61,304 bases of DNA from Anaerolineaceae bacterium (GTDB lineage: Bacteria; Chloroflexota; Anaerolineae; Anaerolineales; E44-bin32), in the NCBI GenBank assembly GCA_020350285.1, contig CP070708.1, positions 1,344,960 through 1,406,263 on the forward strand, given 5' to 3'. How positions within the stretch are numbered: the stretch's first letter is position 1; each line of letters begins with the position of its first letter. A program made the position numbers and the translations under genes. Below the pieces are notes generated by a model, which was given only the letters and a program-made list of their open reading frames with translations, made no database searches and was not told the DNA's origin. Of this stretch, positions 43,698-52,366 are shown one piece after another.

Positions 43698-44609
43698 ATG
43701 AGCGAGGGAACTCGGCGGGGTGGACTTGTCGGCCCAATTCTACTTGTCGGCCTAGGCGCACTTTTATTGTTGAACAATCTGGGCATTACCGCCGTGAGTG
43801 TTTGGGATGTGCTCTTTCACTTGTGGCCGTTGATCTTGATCGTCATCGGTCTGGATTTACTCATCGGCCGACGCTCCGTTTGGGGGTCACTGCTCGTCTT
43901 GGTGCTAATCCTGGCCGTGTTCATCGGTGGTATCCTGTTGATTGGCGTTCAAGATGGCACCGTGTTAAATGGGGAAGATATTACCCAATCGTTAAGCGGG
44001 GTAACCGAGGCGGAGATCTCTCTCGGTCCTGCTATTGGGCTGATACGGGTGGGATCGCTCCCTCCGGGATCCAGCAATTTGATCCAAGGGACGATCCGTT
44101 TGATGAGCGGGGAGGATCTGAAGCAGGAATTCAATCCCGACCGTGACCCGGCCAGGCTCACGCTGAGAAGTTCGGGTCAAACGTGGTTCCCTGTGATCGG
44201 TGGGTGGGGGGACAAGGCCACATGGGATCTGGGTCTTAACCCCGAAGTGGCGCTCAATATGGATCTAAGCCTCGGGGTAGGGAAAATCGAGGTCGATCTA
44301 ACGGGCTTGGATATGACCTCGGTTGAGGTCAGCCTTGGTCTGGGTAAGACCATCATCACCCTGCCGGATGAGGGACGTTTCACGGCCAAGATCAGCGGCG
44401 CCATAGGTGAGACCTATGTTGTCATCCCACAGGGTATGGCGGTGCGGATTCACGTGAGCACGGGGTTGGGGACCAGCAGTATGCCGTCCGGTTTTATTCG
44501 TCACGGTGATACCTATTCCTCCCCCGGATATGAAAGCGCTGAGGACAGGGTAGACATGGACATCAGCCAGGCCATGGGCATGATCACGGTGGTAGATCTC
44601 AGGCGATAA
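43698..44609 (+). CDS. LiaF-like protein with toast_rack-type beta domain (B)
   Basis: 303 residues. Three N-terminal membrane segments (GPILLVGLGALLLLNNLGI, WPLILIVIGLDLLIGRR, LLVLVLILAVFIGGILLIG), then the beta-repeat domain. Turns are of LGxGK form: MDLSLGVGKIEVDL, VEVSLGLGKTIITL, KISGAIGETYVVI, HVSTGLGTSSMPS. It starts one base after the PspC gene, so the two are a unit. Family and membrane topology as for the other four paralogues, but with a different turn motif. Confidence 0.85.
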   Translation: MSEGTRRGGLVGPILLVGLGALLLLNNLGITAVSVWDVLFHLWPLILIVIGLDLLIGRRSVWGSLLVLVLILAVFIGGILLIGVQDGTVLNGEDITQSLSGVTEAEISLGPAIGLIRVGSLPPGSSNLIQGTIRLMSGEDLKQEFNPDRDPARLTLRSSGQTWFPVIGGWGDKATWDLGLNPEVALNMDLSLGVGKIEVDLTGLDMTSVEVSLGLGKTIITLPDEGRFTAKISGAIGETYVVIPQGMAVRIHVSTGLGTSSMPSGFIRHGDTYSSPGYESAEDRVDMDISQAMGMITVVDLRR

Positions 44610-44666
44610 CCCCTGACCTGGGCGTGGATAACTCCCGATACATGGAAAATTACGCGCCGGATCACA

Positions 44667-45590
44667 ATGCAGAAATGGGATGAGACTGTGAACACGACCT
44701 TTCAAGAATTAATCGAGACGGGCGAGGTGATCCTCGCTGATGGTGGAATGGGCACGCTGCTGCTTGCGCTCGGTTTAGGTCGCGGTGTCGCCCCTGAGAT
44801 GTGGAACATCGAGCAACCCGAGCAGGTGCGGAAGATCCATCGTGATTACATCGCCGCCGGAGCCCAGATTATCCTCACCAACTCCTTTGGAGGTAACCGT
44901 CGACGGTTGTCATATCATGACTTGTCGGAACGCACCCGCGAGTTGAACCGAGCCGCGGCACAGGTTGCTCGCCTCGAGGCAGAAGCCGCCGAGACATCCG
45001 TCCTCGTTGGGGGATCCATGGGGCCCACTGGGGCTCTTATGGAACCGCTCGGTGACCTCACCTTCGAGGGGGTAAAATCCACCTTCGAGGAGCAAGCTGG
45101 GGCGCTGATCGAGGGAGGCGTGGACGTGTTGTGGGTCGAGACGATGTCCGATCTGCAGGAGGTGCTCGCGGCGATTGAAGGCTGTCGAGCGGTAGCACCG
45201 GATTTTCCGATCGTGGCTACGATGACCTTTGACACCCATGGACACACCTCAATGGGAATCTCACCCCAGGCTGCCATGGAAGCCTTAGGGGGATTGAACG
45301 TAGTGGCGATCGGCGGGAATTGTGGCAACGGCCCAGCCGAGATCGAGGCCGTGATTGAGATCATGCATAAGGCAAATCCGGATGTGATGCTGGTCGCGAA
45401 ATCCAACGCCGGTGCCCCGCGCATGGAGGGTGACCGCCAGGTTTACGATGCCTCTCCGGAGATCATGGCCGAGCACGCGCTGCGCGTGAGGGATTTGGGC
45501 GCGCGCATCATCGGCGCGTGTTGCGGTAGCACACCGGAGCATGTTCGCGCCATGGCTCACGTATTGCAGGTTGGTCATTCCACCGCATGA
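44667..45590 (+). CDS. homocysteine S-methyltransferase-like protein
   Basis: 307 residues, TIM barrel of the homocysteine/betaine methyltransferase family. VILADGGMGTLLLALGLG, LTNSFGGNRRRL, and the zinc cysteines in GGNCGNGP and GACCGSTPEH are all present. Short, MetH-N-terminal-like forms transfer methyl groups to homocysteine from various donors; the donor is unknown. A GTG at 44688 is a second possible start. It overlaps the glycosyltransferase gene by 4 bases, an odd pairing, and sits inside the envelope cluster. Confidence 0.9.
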   Translation: MQKWDETVNTTFQELIETGEVILADGGMGTLLLALGLGRGVAPEMWNIEQPEQVRKIHRDYIAAGAQIILTNSFGGNRRRLSYHDLSERTRELNRAAAQVARLEAEAAETSVLVGGSMGPTGALMEPLGDLTFEGVKSTFEEQAGALIEGGVDVLWVETMSDLQEVLAAIEGCRAVAPDFPIVATMTFDTHGHTSMGISPQAAMEALGGLNVVAIGGNCGNGPAEIEAVIEIMHKANPDVMLVAKSNAGAPRMEGDRQVYDASPEIMAEHALRVRDLGARIIGACCGSTPEHVRAMAHVLQVGHSTA

Positions 45591-46741
45591 TAGGTTTATG
45601 GTTGGGTACCGCATGGTTGTGTTTTGCGGTCGCCTTGCTTCTTTTCATCCGATTGCGTTTGCATGTATTGGATGAGCTTGAACTCACAAAAGTAACTCAA
45701 CAGGATACTGCGCCACGTTTGAGTGTCATCATCCCCGCGCGAAATGAACAATCGAACATCGCCACCTGTCTTCAGGGTCTCTTAGGACAGACCTATCCGA
45801 AACAGGCACTGGAGATCATCGTCGTCGATGATGGTTCGACGGACGAAACGTCCGCCATCGTCCGCAAACTTATGGATACTCACTCCCAAATCCGGCTCAT
45901 CGAGGCCGGATCTTTGCCTGAAGGCTGGAAGGGTAAATCTCATGCCTGTTGGCGTGGGGCGGGGCACGCACATGGTGAATGGCTCTGTTTCATGGACGCC
46001 GATGTGACAGCGATGCCAGAACTTCTTCTATCAGCCGTGAAATATGCGGAAGCAGAGGATTACGATTTGTTCACCCTGTTCCCTTTTCAGGAAATGCTGG
46101 GTTTTTGGGAGCGATTGTTTATGCCGATCGCGTTCCTCAGTTTTCTGTTTCTCGTGGATCCGAAGCGGATCAACGATCCTCAGAAGAAGGACGCATTAGC
46201 TGTAGGTCATTTCATACTCGTCAAACGAGCTGCCTATGATGCCACTGGAGGTCACCAGACAATTCGATCCGAGTTGTTGGATGATGTCGCTTTAGCGAGT
46301 CGTTTTAAGGGGGAGGGCTTTCGCATCCACCTAGGGAGCGGTAAGAAACTGGTGCGAACGCGCATGTATTCTGATCTGAAGGATCTCTGGCAGGGGCTGA
46401 CAAGAGGGGCAACTGAGTTCGCAGGCGGTGTGGTCGTTACCGCCTTTACCGTGTTCTCCTCCCTGCTCATTGGCTGGTTGCCTGTCCTGTTGCCGTGCTG
46501 GGTGTCACAATTGAATGTGGAAATGAACGCCTTAAGCATGAGGTGGTTGGCGATCGGGGCGGCGTCCCTGGGATCACTGATTTGGCTTGGCGCACATGCG
46601 ATCACGTTGCGAACGTATCGGATCCCCCTTCGCTACTTGCTTCTGCTTCCTCTGAGTTACACCGCGATGACCGTTGTCAGCTTGGAGAGTATTTGGCGTT
46701 ATCTAACTGGTCGTCGCCAATGGAAGGGACGCATGTATTAA
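45587..46741 (+). CDS. family 2 glycosyltransferase, HpnB/CrtQ-like
   Basis: 384 residues. N-terminal membrane segment, GT-A domain with LSVIIPARNEQSNIATCLQGL, IIVVDDGSTDET, CFMDADVTAMP (DxD), LLDDVALASRFK, and three C-terminal membrane segments (VFSSLLIGWLPVLLPCWV, AIGAASLGSLIWLG, LRYLLLLPLSYTAM). The layout resembles HpnB (hopanoid-associated) and carotenoid/lipid glycosyltransferases, so an isoprenoid or glycolipid acceptor is plausible. Coupled by a 4-base overlap to the methyltransferase-like gene. Confidence 0.9.
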   Translation: MIGLWLGTAWLCFAVALLLFIRLRLHVLDELELTKVTQQDTAPRLSVIIPARNEQSNIATCLQGLLGQTYPKQALEIIVVDDGSTDETSAIVRKLMDTHSQIRLIEAGSLPEGWKGKSHACWRGAGHAHGEWLCFMDADVTAMPELLLSAVKYAEAEDYDLFTLFPFQEMLGFWERLFMPIAFLSFLFLVDPKRINDPQKKDALAVGHFILVKRAAYDATGGHQTIRSELLDDVALASRFKGEGFRIHLGSGKKLVRTRMYSDLKDLWQGLTRGATEFAGGVVVTAFTVFSSLLIGWLPVLLPCWVSQLNVEMNALSMRWLAIGAASLGSLIWLGAHAITLRTYRIPLRYLLLLPLSYTAMTVVSLESIWRYLTGRRQWKGRMY

Positions 46742-46800
46742 ACGATCATCTCATGCGACCATTAGATAGCGATGTGAGTTGGATTGAAGGAGAAAAAAAG

Positions 46801-46829
46801 ACCTCCGAGGTTTACAAGACCTCGGAGGT
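46801..46829 (-). terminator. terminator of the minus-strand toast_rack genes
   Basis: ACCTCCGAGGT / ttacaag / ACCTCGGAGGT, a perfect 11-bp stem. On the minus strand it is followed by CTTTTTTTCT, so it ends transcription of the genes at 46872-52366. On the plus strand the T-tract is poor, though it may also stop the glycosyltransferase transcript. Confidence 0.85.
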
Positions 46830-46871
46830 ATCTTGATTGTAGGCTTGCTAGCCTATTATCGACCGTCAAGC

Positions 46872-47948
46872 TTATCTCAGGTTGAAACTTCCTGATCCAG
46901 GATCGAAGCTGATTTCGACGCGGTGAGCCGCGCTGTTGTACCCGTCGGTTTCCCATATCCCAGTATCACGGTCGTTGTCACCCATATCGTCCACCAACAG
47001 GAAGCTTCCAGGAACGTTCACGCTGCCTGAACCTCCATCTCTGACGACAACCCGTACGCCTACGTCCCCCGGCACGTCGATGTTGATGCTTCCGGATCCG
47101 CCATCGATACGTAATTCAAGATCCGCACTGGACCCGATCACGATGTCGAAGGAGCCCGAACCGACGTCCATCTCGGCTCGGACTTCGGCTCCCGATTCGA
47201 ATTCAATGTCGAAGCTCCCCGAACCACCATCGATGTTCGCTCTGTACAGGGATGAGCTTTCAGGCAGGGATAAATTCGTGCTCCCGGATCCACCGTCGAC
47301 CTCCAGTTCTGTTATCTCCAGAAACATGAGATCGAGCGTGGCGGATCCCGACCCAACGTCAATCATCAGGTCGATGGGTACATCAGGGCTGAGACCGATC
47401 TCCCATCGGGTGTCAGCCGTGTCCCAGCCAGTCCAATCGAGATCGAAACTGAAGTCTTCTACAGGCTCTAAGGTGACCGATTTCTCCCGGGGACCTCTGG
47501 TGGAGAACCTGACGTCCGTATAAGTATCCAATTCAGCATCAATGAGCAAATCTGAAGCAGAGAGAGCCTTGACGGTTGTACGATATCTCTCGAGATCAAG
47601 CGTGATGCGCGCTGAAGTCGCACTACCGAGAGGCTCGCTGAAGGTCAGCGTCTGAAGCTCGCCACTCGGCTCCAAGGCCTCCAAGCCTAGTGACGGCCCG
47701 TAGAGGAGCATGACGATCACAAGGGCCACAGCACCGAGACCGATTAGCCCTCCGATGACCGGTGAACGCCGACCGAACATGATATCGAGGCCAATGACGA
47801 TCAAGATCAGGGGCCATAGGCGAAGAAGCATGCGCAAATTTGGCGTCGGAATCCAGCCCAGGCTCCCCAGTAGCCACACCACCCCCACGCCGATGAGCAT
47901 GATCGGCCAAAACAACGAGCGGTATTGAAAATCACCTTTCTCTTCCAT
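46872..47948 (-). CDS. LiaF-like protein with GSGS-repeat beta domain (C)
   Basis: 358 residues. Three membrane segments at the N-terminus (LFWPIMLIGVGVVWLLGSLG, WPLILIVIGLDIMFGRR, LGAVALVIVMLLYG), then a beta-repeat domain. From about residue 205 a unit of 17-23 residues repeats seven times, each with the turn GSGS, e.g. IDVGSGSATLDL, VDGGSGSTNLSL, IDGGSGSFDIEF, MDVGSGSFDIVI, IDGGSGSINIDV, RDGGSGSVNVPG and the final DPGSGSFNLR. It is a close relative of the next gene, but with a different turn motif. Likely a membrane-anchored beta-solenoid exposed outside the cell. Last gene before the terminator. Confidence 0.87.
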   Translation of the reverse strand: MEEKGDFQYRSLFWPIMLIGVGVVWLLGSLGWIPTPNLRMLLRLWPLILIVIGLDIMFGRRSPVIGGLIGLGAVALVIVMLLYGPSLGLEALEPSGELQTLTFSEPLGSATSARITLDLERYRTTVKALSASDLLIDAELDTYTDVRFSTRGPREKSVTLEPVEDFSFDLDWTGWDTADTRWEIGLSPDVPIDLMIDVGSGSATLDLMFLEITELEVDGGSGSTNLSLPESSSLYRANIDGGSGSFDIEFESGAEVRAEMDVGSGSFDIVIGSSADLELRIDGGSGSINIDVPGDVGVRVVVRDGGSGSVNVPGSFLLVDDMGDNDRDTGIWETDGYNSAAHRVEISFDPGSGSFNLR

Positions 47949-48111
47949 GGATATCTCCTCCTGGATTATTTCATCCGTTTTCTGTTAATCGCTTGTCTTA
48001 TCCGGTTAAGACGGATGGTTTTTTGAATGTCAGTCTGCAGACCCAAATACCTGTATGATGTGCAGTTTTTGGGACATGATATTTGTTTTGTAATGGATAA
48101 GACAAATCCAT

Positions 48112-49125
48112 TTATCTCACGGTGAGATCGCCCACCCCACCATTGAAAACGATGACAATCTTGACTTCAGCATCATCGAAACCAGGCGTCTCCCACAACC
48201 CGCTTTCGCCAACTAAGTCGTCGCCACCGCTCAACCGTACAAAGCTTGATGGGACGTTTACATTTCCGATATCAACATCTGCGTCTAAGCGCACGGCAGC
48301 ATCAGCCGGGACATCGATGACGAATTCCCCTACATCGCCATCGATCGTCATATTTACCGCCGCGCCTCGCTCGAGGATAACCTCGAAAGTACCGACGCCT
48401 CCGTTGATATCAACATTGTAAGCCTTCTCCATTGCCGGTAAGGTGATCTGGAAATCCCCAACATCTCCATCGATATCAAGATCTTCGATTTGTAGTTTAC
48501 TCAGGTCGATGATGGATTGTCCGATGGAGCCATTGATGTTTAAGGTGAGAGGAATCTCAGGGCTTAGACTAATGTCCCACCAGGTCCTATCTCTATCGGT
48601 ATCTGTGGTCCAAAACCAATCACCAAAATCGAACTGGGAGGCACGATGGCTGATGCTGATCGTCTTCTGGGTGTCCCCCCGAACGTCGAAGTTGATTTCA
48701 CCGACATAGGTTATTTCTGCATCGATCAAGGTGTTCGGATCTGAGAGCGCATCGAGCGTTGTTCTACCTATGTCGAGATCGAGATTGACCCGCGCCGAGG
48801 TGGCGTTGCCGATACTCTCCGTGAACCTTTCCGTGATGAGCTCCATTTCCGGTGGTGCCCAACCCAGCGAAGGGCCGGCGAAGACGAGCACCAAGACGAG
48901 AGCTATGGCACCGAGACCGATCAAAGCACCGATGACGGGAGAGTGTCGTCCGATCATGATGTCCAAGCCGATGACGATCAAGGCTAACGGCCATAAACGG
49001 AAAAGCGTCCACAGATAGTTCTCGGGGAGGACGCCAAGGTTCCCCAGCAACCAAAATACACCCACACCGATGAGAACAATTGGCCAGAAAAAAGAACGAT
49101 AACGAAATCCTGATTTCTCCTCCAT
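48112..49125 (-). CDS. LiaF-like protein with GDVG-repeat beta domain (D)
   Basis: 337 residues. The N-terminal 90 residues are nearly the same as in the preceding paralogue (FFWPIVLIGVGVFWLLGNLG, WPLALIVIGLDIMIGRHSPV). The beta-repeat domain instead uses acidic GDVG/GGVG turns: DIDGDVGDFQITL, DINGGVGTFEVIL, TIDGDVGEFVIDV, ADVDIGNVNVPSS and the final FNGGVGDLTVR. Two insertions before the repeats are unlike those of paralogue C. The start ATG has AAGGAGG upstream. Function unknown; a recent tandem duplicate of the 46872 gene. Confidence 0.87.
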   Translation of the reverse strand: MEEKSGFRYRSFFWPIVLIGVGVFWLLGNLGVLPENYLWTLFRLWPLALIVIGLDIMIGRHSPVIGALIGLGAIALVLVLVFAGPSLGWAPPEMELITERFTESIGNATSARVNLDLDIGRTTLDALSDPNTLIDAEITYVGEINFDVRGDTQKTISISHRASQFDFGDWFWTTDTDRDRTWWDISLSPEIPLTLNINGSIGQSIIDLSKLQIEDLDIDGDVGDFQITLPAMEKAYNVDINGGVGTFEVILERGAAVNMTIDGDVGEFVIDVPADAAVRLDADVDIGNVNVPSSFVRLSGGDDLVGESGLWETPGFDDAEVKIVIVFNGGVGDLTVR

Positions 49126-49426
49126 TTCGGCCTCCTTGAGCTAATTTATATACGAAATCTATTCCACATGAGTTTCGTTCATTTCATATAGCACCGATGA
49201 AATCACAGTGAGCGGAGAGGATAACACTGATCCCACGTTCGCCTGGTAGAAATCTCTCATTAGCGCATGGGAAGCACTTTCATCATTCAACTCTTTGGTC
49301 GCATTCCGAATTGGATGTCGCAAGCTCCGCTAGCGGCCGGAAGCTGAGCTTCCGGATTCCCAAAAACTACGGTTTCAACATCTTACCTAAAGCCTAGGTT
49401 TGAGAATTGCGATTTTTGATTTCTGT
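49126..49426. other. 301-bp intergenic region
   Basis: An AT-rich part next to the 48112 gene, with TATATAAAT on the minus strand as a weak -10-like stretch, and a 19-bp palindrome (CCGGAAGCT-G-AGCTTCCGG) at 49337-49355. No gene is visible. Confidence 0.55.
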
Positions 49427-50239
49427 TTAGAATTCCTCTCTATTAAAGCGCCAGATCGCAACGGCGATGAAGATAACGCATAGCACAACGGTTACGATAA
49501 CCTGCAGCCAAGATTCAACCGGGGTGCCGGACATCAACGACTGCGCGATCGAGGGCATGACTGCGGGATCGGAGAAGGTAAGCACCAAGGGGTTTATTTT
49601 ATATAGGCTGGGTATGAGACTGGGTATGAACCACAGAGCAAAGTAAAGAGCGATGGGTACCGCGATCACTCCCGTAGCCGATTCGAAGAATGTTCCCATC
49701 ATCAACGTCAGCGTCAGCCAGAAAAATATATGTAGGCAGAATATCAATAACCCAGCCAGGAAGCCCAGCGGTGGCAGCCATCCCACCGGAGTAAAAACCC
49801 CGAAGATTAGGTAAACCAACAAGCCCGGTATCAGTGTGGATGTGACCAATATGCCAAGCGTGTTCCCAAGTAACCTTGACATCACGAAGGAAGAGCGTGT
49901 GACGGGTTTGGATAACACCCACGCGGCTGTGCCCTCTCTCTTCTCGCCGACGATGGCTCTCTGCATGATGATCATCACCCCAAAGGCGACGAACATCGAA
50001 CCGAAAATACCGTACATCAAGAAGAGAGGTGGACCTTCTTGCTCAGGGGCTTGAGAGGTGGCATATGCCATGATCGCCATAAAACCGTCGACGAGAATTA
50101 CCCACAGCAGAAGATGCTTCAACCATCTCGATGATCTGAACCAACTGGAGAATTCACCCTGCCATAGGTTGCCAAAACCCCGGCGCCAACCGCGCTCGGA
50201 GACCATGTCAAAGACTTCGTTACCAACATAGGTGGACAT
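49427..50239 (-). CDS. ABC-2 family transporter permease
   Basis: 270 residues, about six membrane segments (LLLWVILVDGFMAIMAYAT, LFLMYGIFGSMFVAFGVMII, LLGNTLGILVTSTLIPGLLVYLIF and others), with the ABC-2 motif VGEKREGTAAWVLSKPVTRSSFVMSRL. Shares one base with the upstream ATPase stop. Probably exports, or acts on, envelope components with the lipoprotein encoded upstream. Confidence 0.88.
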   Translation of the reverse strand: MSTYVGNEVFDMVSERGWRRGFGNLWQGEFSSWFRSSRWLKHLLLWVILVDGFMAIMAYATSQAPEQEGPPLFLMYGIFGSMFVAFGVMIIMQRAIVGEKREGTAAWVLSKPVTRSSFVMSRLLGNTLGILVTSTLIPGLLVYLIFGVFTPVGWLPPLGFLAGLLIFCLHIFFWLTLTLMMGTFFESATGVIAVPIALYFALWFIPSLIPSLYKINPLVLTFSDPAVMPSIAQSLMSGTPVESWLQVIVTVVLCVIFIAVAIWRFNREEF

Positions 50240-51192
50240 TATTCCGCTCCTTCCACGAGTTGTATGAAGATGTCTTCCAGCTCGACCGCTTTGAGGCCGA
50301 AATCGGCCACCTTCACGCCACTAGAGACCAACAGGCTCATCAGTTGATCTTCAGCGGCTGCCTTGTCGGTCACACTCACCTCCCAGTGTGTCTGATCACC
50401 ACGTTGGCTGGCTTGAATCCCGGCAACCCACGGTAGCGCCGAAATTCGCGCGTAGGCATCTTCGACATCACCCCTCATCGTCACCGAGTAGACTGGACCA
50501 CCTGCCCCCTCTAGTAGCTCTTCAATGGGTGCCTGGGCGATCTTTTCTCCCTTATTGAGAATAATGACCTCATCGCTGACGCTCTGGACGTCGTCCAGGA
50601 TGTGTGTGCAATAGAAAATGGTGGCGTACTTGCGTATACGGGTCATCACATCCAGAACATCTCGTCGTCCCATCGGATCGAGGTTAGCGGCTGGTTCGTC
50701 GAGGATTAACAAATCTGGATAATTGACCTCTGCCTGGGCGATGCCCAAACGCTGGCGCTCACCGCCAGAAAAACCCTTTATAGGGCGATCGGCCTTATCG
50801 GTTAATCCCACGAGCTCGAGCATCTCGTTCACCCGCTTGTCGATCTCAGACTGAGGGCCCTTGAAGAAGAACTTGGCGGTGTAATCCAGGGTCTGGCGCG
50901 AGGTCATGTGCTCGTAGAAGCGAAAGTCTTGCGGCAGGTAACCGACCTTGGCGCGAATATCTACACTGTCGCGCACGATGTCCTTGCCGAAAACTGCACC
51001 ACCGCCGCTCGTCGGTCTGAGCAGACCCAGCAGGAGTTTGATCGTGGTGGTTTTTCCTGCTCCGTTTGGTCCCAGGAAGGCAAAGATCGTCTTGTCGGGG
51101 ACCTGCAGGTCGAGATTTTTCAACGCCTGCACTTCGCCGAAAGTCTTGCTCAGGCCTTTGGCCTGAATTACGAAGTCGTCCATTTTGCTCAT
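50239..51192 (-). CDS. ABC transporter ATP-binding protein
   Basis: 317 residues. Walker A GPNGAGKT starting at 41, signature FSGGERQR, Walker B LLILDEPAANLDP, H-loop CTHILDDVQ, then a C-terminal domain of about 100 residues. It powers the adjoining permease. Located between the toast_rack lipoprotein (100 bp upstream) and the permease, so the operon links an exporter to the toast_rack proteins. Confidence 0.94.
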   Translation of the reverse strand: MSKMDDFVIQAKGLSKTFGEVQALKNLDLQVPDKTIFAFLGPNGAGKTTTIKLLLGLLRPTSGGGAVFGKDIVRDSVDIRAKVGYLPQDFRFYEHMTSRQTLDYTAKFFFKGPQSEIDKRVNEMLELVGLTDKADRPIKGFSGGERQRLGIAQAEVNYPDLLILDEPAANLDPMGRRDVLDVMTRIRKYATIFYCTHILDDVQSVSDEVIILNKGEKIAQAPIEELLEGAGGPVYSVTMRGDVEDAYARISALPWVAGIQASQRGDQTHWEVSVTDKAAAEDQLMSLLVSSGVKVADFGLKAVELEDIFIQLVEGAE

Positions 51193-51292
51193 TATTGCGA
51201 ACTCCTATCTCCTCTGACTTCCATGCGATCTCGATGAAAAAGATATTCGATTACCGAAGCTCCTCCTGTTCTTTGTCTAAACTTCCTGATCG

Positions 51293-52087
51293 TTATTCGA
51301 GGACTTCTAAGCGGATATCGCCAATGCCACCCTCAATTTCGATACGCAATGTCACCTCCGACTCGCCGTAGGCGTCGTTGGTGTATGTGTTGCCGTCTTT
51401 CTGCAAACCGCGTGCGTCGATGGCCGCAATACCCAACTCCACGTCCACGATGACACCGACATCGCTCGGTAGGTAGATGATCAATTGACCCACACCACCT
51501 GTAATCTCGGCGTCAAAGTCTCTCTCCCAATTGGCGACCATATCCAAAGTGAGTTTCCCGGCGCCCACTTCGATATCTAGGTTCCTAAGTGGGCTATCAC
51601 CCAGCCACAGGTCAGCGTCCCCGGCGCCGATTTCTAGATCGAGGCTGTTCAACGTCATCCCTCTCAAGTCGATGTCTCCCCGGGCAGCGCCCAGGGAGAG
51701 CGTCATGTCCATGGGGACGTTATCATTGAAGATTAGATCCCATTCAGAGCGGACGTCTTCGTATTCGCCGAGGGGGAATCCTTCTATGCGACGATGTTCG
51801 ACGGTGAGCCGACCTGTAGTCCCGCTGACATCGTAGGAAACTCGTGGCTCCAGTTCATCGACGTTGAAGGTGAACTCCGCTTCCATCAACTCGCTTGCAC
51901 CACCCGAGATCTCGATCTCACCCACCCCCATTTTGACATCGGCACGAACGGTCTCAGCGTTACCAACTTCAACGGTTTCGGACTCGGTGCGCGTGGATCC
52001 AACCTGGAAACGGTCGATCGTGCAAGCGCTTAGGGCAAGTGTGAATACCAACAGCGCTGCCAGGGCTGCCCATTTCAATTGTTTCAT
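51293..52087 (-). CDS. toast_rack-type lipoprotein (E)
   Basis: 264 residues. A lipoprotein signal (LAALLVFTLALSAC, lipid-modified Cys22) replaces the LiaF membrane segments. The rest is the same beta-repeat domain: KMGVGEIEIS near the start, then LGAARGDIDL, EIGAGDADLWL, EVGAGKLTLDM, ITGGVGQLIIYL, ELGIAAIDA and the final EGGIGDIRLEV. So here the turn is GAG/GVG. It would be anchored on the outer face of the cytoplasmic membrane. It follows the DUF4342 gene by 24 bp and precedes the ABC exporter. Confidence 0.88.
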   Translation of the reverse strand: MKQLKWAALAALLVFTLALSACTIDRFQVGSTRTESETVEVGNAETVRADVKMGVGEIEISGGASELMEAEFTFNVDELEPRVSYDVSGTTGRLTVEHRRIEGFPLGEYEDVRSEWDLIFNDNVPMDMTLSLGAARGDIDLRGMTLNSLDLEIGAGDADLWLGDSPLRNLDIEVGAGKLTLDMVANWERDFDAEITGGVGQLIIYLPSDVGVIVDVELGIAAIDARGLQKDGNTYTNDAYGESEVTLRIEIEGGIGDIRLEVLE

Positions 52088-52111
52088 TCGTATTTCTCCT
52101 TATTTTGGTTG

Positions 52112-52366
52112 TTACTCCTCTACCTTCTCGACAACGATGGTGCAGTTGGCGACCAAGGCCGCAATCGACCCAATGGCAGCCCAAACGGGCAAAAGCACAG
52201 CGCCAACCACGCCGAATGTGAGCGGGACCTCAATCAGGGTCTTGCCTTCCTCGTTTTTGATGGTGATACGGCGAATGTTGCCCTCGTGCACCAATTCTTT
52301 GACCTTGGCGACGAGGATTTCGCCACTGACTTGATATTCCTCCGTTCGGACTTCGCCCTCGGTCAT
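52112..52366 (-). CDS. DUF4342 protein (copy 1)
   Basis: 84 residues: EEYQVSGEILVAKVKELVHEG, NIRRITIKNEEGKTLIEVPL, then a hydrophobic segment (FGVVGAVLLPVWAAIGSIAALVA) and CTIVVEKVEE. This is the DUF4342 family, a short soluble beta part plus one or two membrane segments; function unknown. AAGGAGGAAACC precedes the ATG. First gene of the minus-strand operon, with inverted repeats 35-70 bp upstream. A paralogue is at 55262. Confidence 0.9.
   Translation of the reverse strand: MTEGEVRTEEYQVSGEILVAKVKELVHEGNIRRITIKNEEGKTLIEVPLTFGVVGAVLLPVWAAIGSIAALVANCTIVVEKVEE

Noticed and set aside
41897..44456. Further CACGTG-centred sites as extra parS copies
   Set aside because: Several CACGTG hexamers occur (for example near 4286, 22134, 41897, 44452) but their flanks do not match TGTT...AACA.
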